From the NCBI GenBank assembly GCA_031259485.1, contig JAIRLH010000083.1:1-7515 (forward strand): a DNA stretch of 7,515 nt, written 5' to 3'. The notes under the pieces were generated by a model. The model did not search any database, had not been told where the DNA came from, and saw only the letters and a program-made list of their open reading frames with translations. The translations under genes and the position numbers were made by a program. Shown piece by piece: positions 6,166 through 7,515 of the stretch. Origin of the DNA: Elusimicrobiota bacterium (GTDB lineage: Bacteria; Elusimicrobiota; Elusimicrobia; Elusimicrobiales; Elusimicrobiaceae). Position 1 is the first letter of the stretch. Each line of letters begins with the position of its first letter.

Positions 6166-6696
6166 ATGCTGAAAAACAAAAAAGGTTTCACCCTTGTTGA
6201 ACTTATGGTGGTCGTGCTTATAATGGCCATACTCGCCGCGATTGCTTTGCCGCAGTACCGCAGCACGGTGGAGCGCACCAGAATAATAACCCATATCGGT
6301 ACGCTTAAAGCATTGCAGGACGCGGTTATCCAGTATTACCCGCAGAAGAATGAATTCCCCAAAACGCTGCGCCAGCTGCACGTTGGCGTACCTGAGAAGG
6401 ATTGGGAGTATTCCGAATTACAAGCACGCAAAAAGGATAACAGCGGCTATATTCAGCTGCACGACACTAATAATGCGGGCGCCGGTAACGAGAGGATAAC
6501 TTTTTACTCCAATAACTCCGGCAAAGAGGACTGGAAAATTGACTTTGATTTTGTAATTAATTCTACAGGCCTTGCGCCGGCCGGTAAATTTTTTGAAATC
6601 ACTTCCGGCGACAGCGGCAGGATAAAAACGCTGACTAAGACGGTTGAATCCATGGGCTGGGTAAAGACGGGGAATAGATACGCCATCAACAAATAG
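6166..6696 (+). CDS. Type IV prepilin-like protein with N-methylation motif
   Basis: The 176-residue product has a six-residue basic leader plus glycine (MLKNKKG) followed by FTLVELMVVVLIMAILAAIA, the classic class III signal: cleavage by prepilin peptidase after G7, F as mature residue 1, glutamate at mature position 5 and proline at mature position 22. The hydrophobic helix anchors it in the inner membrane before assembly. The globular part (mature residues about 50-169) is not recognised beyond the short pilin style YYPQKNEFPKTLRQL; it contains no cysteine at all, unlike the pilin at the left edge. It could be a pilus subunit, a minor pilin or a type II secretion pseudopilin. It is 15 bases after the HD-GYP gene and has no visible terminator behind it, so it belongs to the same transcription run. 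The ATG is supported both by the leader and by AGGAG upstream. Confidence 0.92.
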   Translation: MLKNKKGFTLVELMVVVLIMAILAAIALPQYRSTVERTRIITHIGTLKALQDAVIQYYPQKNEFPKTLRQLHVGVPEKDWEYSELQARKKDNSGYIQLHDTNNAGAGNERITFYSNNSGKEDWKIDFDFVINSTGLAPAGKFFEITSGDSGRIKTLTKTVESMGWVKTGNRYAINK

Positions 6697-6698
6697 CC

Positions 6699-7515
6699 GT
6701 GCCGGCTTTACTGGCGTTTTAAAGAAAGTCTGCGCCGCGCTGCTGCTTCTGCCGACGGCGGCTGCCGGTTTTTGCTCGGCAATTAATATATACCATACAA
6801 GCGACGCTCACGGTTATTATTACGCGCGCGCCGACGGCAGCGGCGGCTTTTCGCTGCTGGCCGCTTATCTGCGCGCGGAAAACGCTCCGTGCTCGCTTTT
6901 GCTTGACTCGGGGGATTTTACCTCCGGTACTTATGAAGCGGCGCGGACTAAGGGTATGCTTTCCGTGCAGCTTATGAATATGCTGGGTTATAATGCGGCG
7001 ACAATCGGCAATCATGAGGGAGATTTCGGGCCTGCCGCAATTTTGGCAAATATCGCGGAGGCAAAGTTTGATGTGCTCGCCGCCAATATGCGAGGCGCGG
7101 GCCTGCCCGCCAAAGTGCGGCCTTATAAAATTTACGAAGTCTGCGGCAAAAAAATAGCCGTCATCGGCATGGCCAAGGACCCGCTTCTTTCCTCCGCAGA
7201 TATAAAAACCGGCGCGGATATAACCGCGCTGAAAACCGCGCTGGCCGCGGCAGAAGAGCAAAAGCCGGACGCGGTGATACTGCTTGCCCATACCTCCGCT
7301 GAGGACGAGCTTGATAAAAAAGCGCAGAAATTCGCCGCGGCAGTCGCAAATACCGGCCGCGTTAATCTTATGCTCGGCGGCCACGTGCACGCAATCGTAC
7401 AGAATAAAAAAATCAAAAACACCGTTTTTGTTGAAAGCGGCGCGGAACTTAAAGGTTTCAGCAAAGTTATTTTGGATTTTGACGATAAGAGCGGGAAGTT
7501 TGTTTCCGCGCGGTC
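6699..7515 (+). CDS. Exported 5'-nucleotidase-like metallophosphatase, 3' truncated, start unclear
   Basis: The frame is open from 6665 to the window end. It encodes a signal peptide-like segment (LKKVCAALLLLPTAAAGFCSA, likely cleaved near 6781) and then the N-terminal calcineurin-like domain of the UshA/5'-nucleotidase family: YHTSDAHG (from 6791), LLLDSGDF, GYNAATIGNHEGDFG, LLAHTSAEDE and MLGGHVHA. The expected metal ligands Asp, His, Asn and His are all present. Such enzymes hydrolyse nucleotides or sugar nucleotides in the periplasm or at the surface; the C-terminal substrate domain would lie beyond the window. No ATG, GTG or TTG lies in frame before the signal peptide. A GTG at 6699 would give a good start (MPALLAF then LKKV) only if one T were added to the TTTT at 6717-6720; the alternatives are a non-standard start such as ATA at 6674 or a broken gene. 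The first in-frame usual starts (TTG 6899, ATG 6956) would remove the metal motif, so they are unlikely. Confidence 0.75.

Noticed and set aside
6697..6720. Weak hairpin followed by TTTT after the second pilin gene as a terminator
   Set aside because: The stem is only about four to five pairs with wobbles and a short T-run; too weak to call.
6719..7390. Minus-strand open frame of 223 codons at the right end
   Set aside because: The opposite strand encodes an intact set of 5'-nucleotidase metal motifs, so this frame is a shadow.

Overview
The window reads as a chromosomal segment of a Gram-negative-type bacterium with type IV pilin-like genes, c-di-GMP signalling and a GC-rich, strongly coding-dense genome. 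The two short pilins resemble the many small pilin-like proteins of Elusimicrobiota, but that placement is an impression from protein style and not proof. No tRNA, rRNA, CRISPR array or insertion sequence was seen.

Layout. At the left edge is the 3' part of a type IV pilin gene (1-463, +), clearly AT-richer than the rest, followed by a likely intrinsic terminator (504-538) and a palindrome-rich intergenic element (557-651). Two minus-strand genes follow as a short operon: a PPP-like metallophosphatase (1067-1867) and a single-domain MazG nucleotide pyrophosphohydrolase (660-1064). A 26-base AT-rich divergent spacer, which contains a perfect 8-bp inverted repeat, separates them from a long plus-strand gene run.

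The plus-strand run begins with a 663-residue flavoprotein that fuses a full GlcD-type subunit to a shortened GlcE-type FAD-binding domain (1894-3885). It overlaps by four bases a GlcF-like iron-sulfur protein (3882-5027) that keeps both ferredoxin-type cysteine sets but has lost the CCG-motif cysteines. Next, overlapping by 11 bases, is a GAF-HD-GYP c-di-GMP phosphodiesterase (5017-6150), then a complete type IV prepilin-like gene (6166-6696), and last the N-terminal metallophosphatase domain of an exported 5'-nucleotidase-like protein that runs off the window and lacks an ordinary start codon.

How they may work together. The GlcDE fusion and the GlcF-like protein should form a 2-hydroxyacid (glycolate/lactate-like) dehydrogenase passing electrons from flavin to Fe-S clusters. 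The overlaps and short gaps imply co-transcription with the c-di-GMP phosphodiesterase and the pilin, linking an oxidoreductase to surface or motility functions; this link is inference from position only. The most unusual items are the GlcD-GlcE fusion with its cysteine-depleted GlcF partner, the symmetrical divergent spacer with no ribosome binding site on either side, and the missing start of the nucleotidase-like gene.
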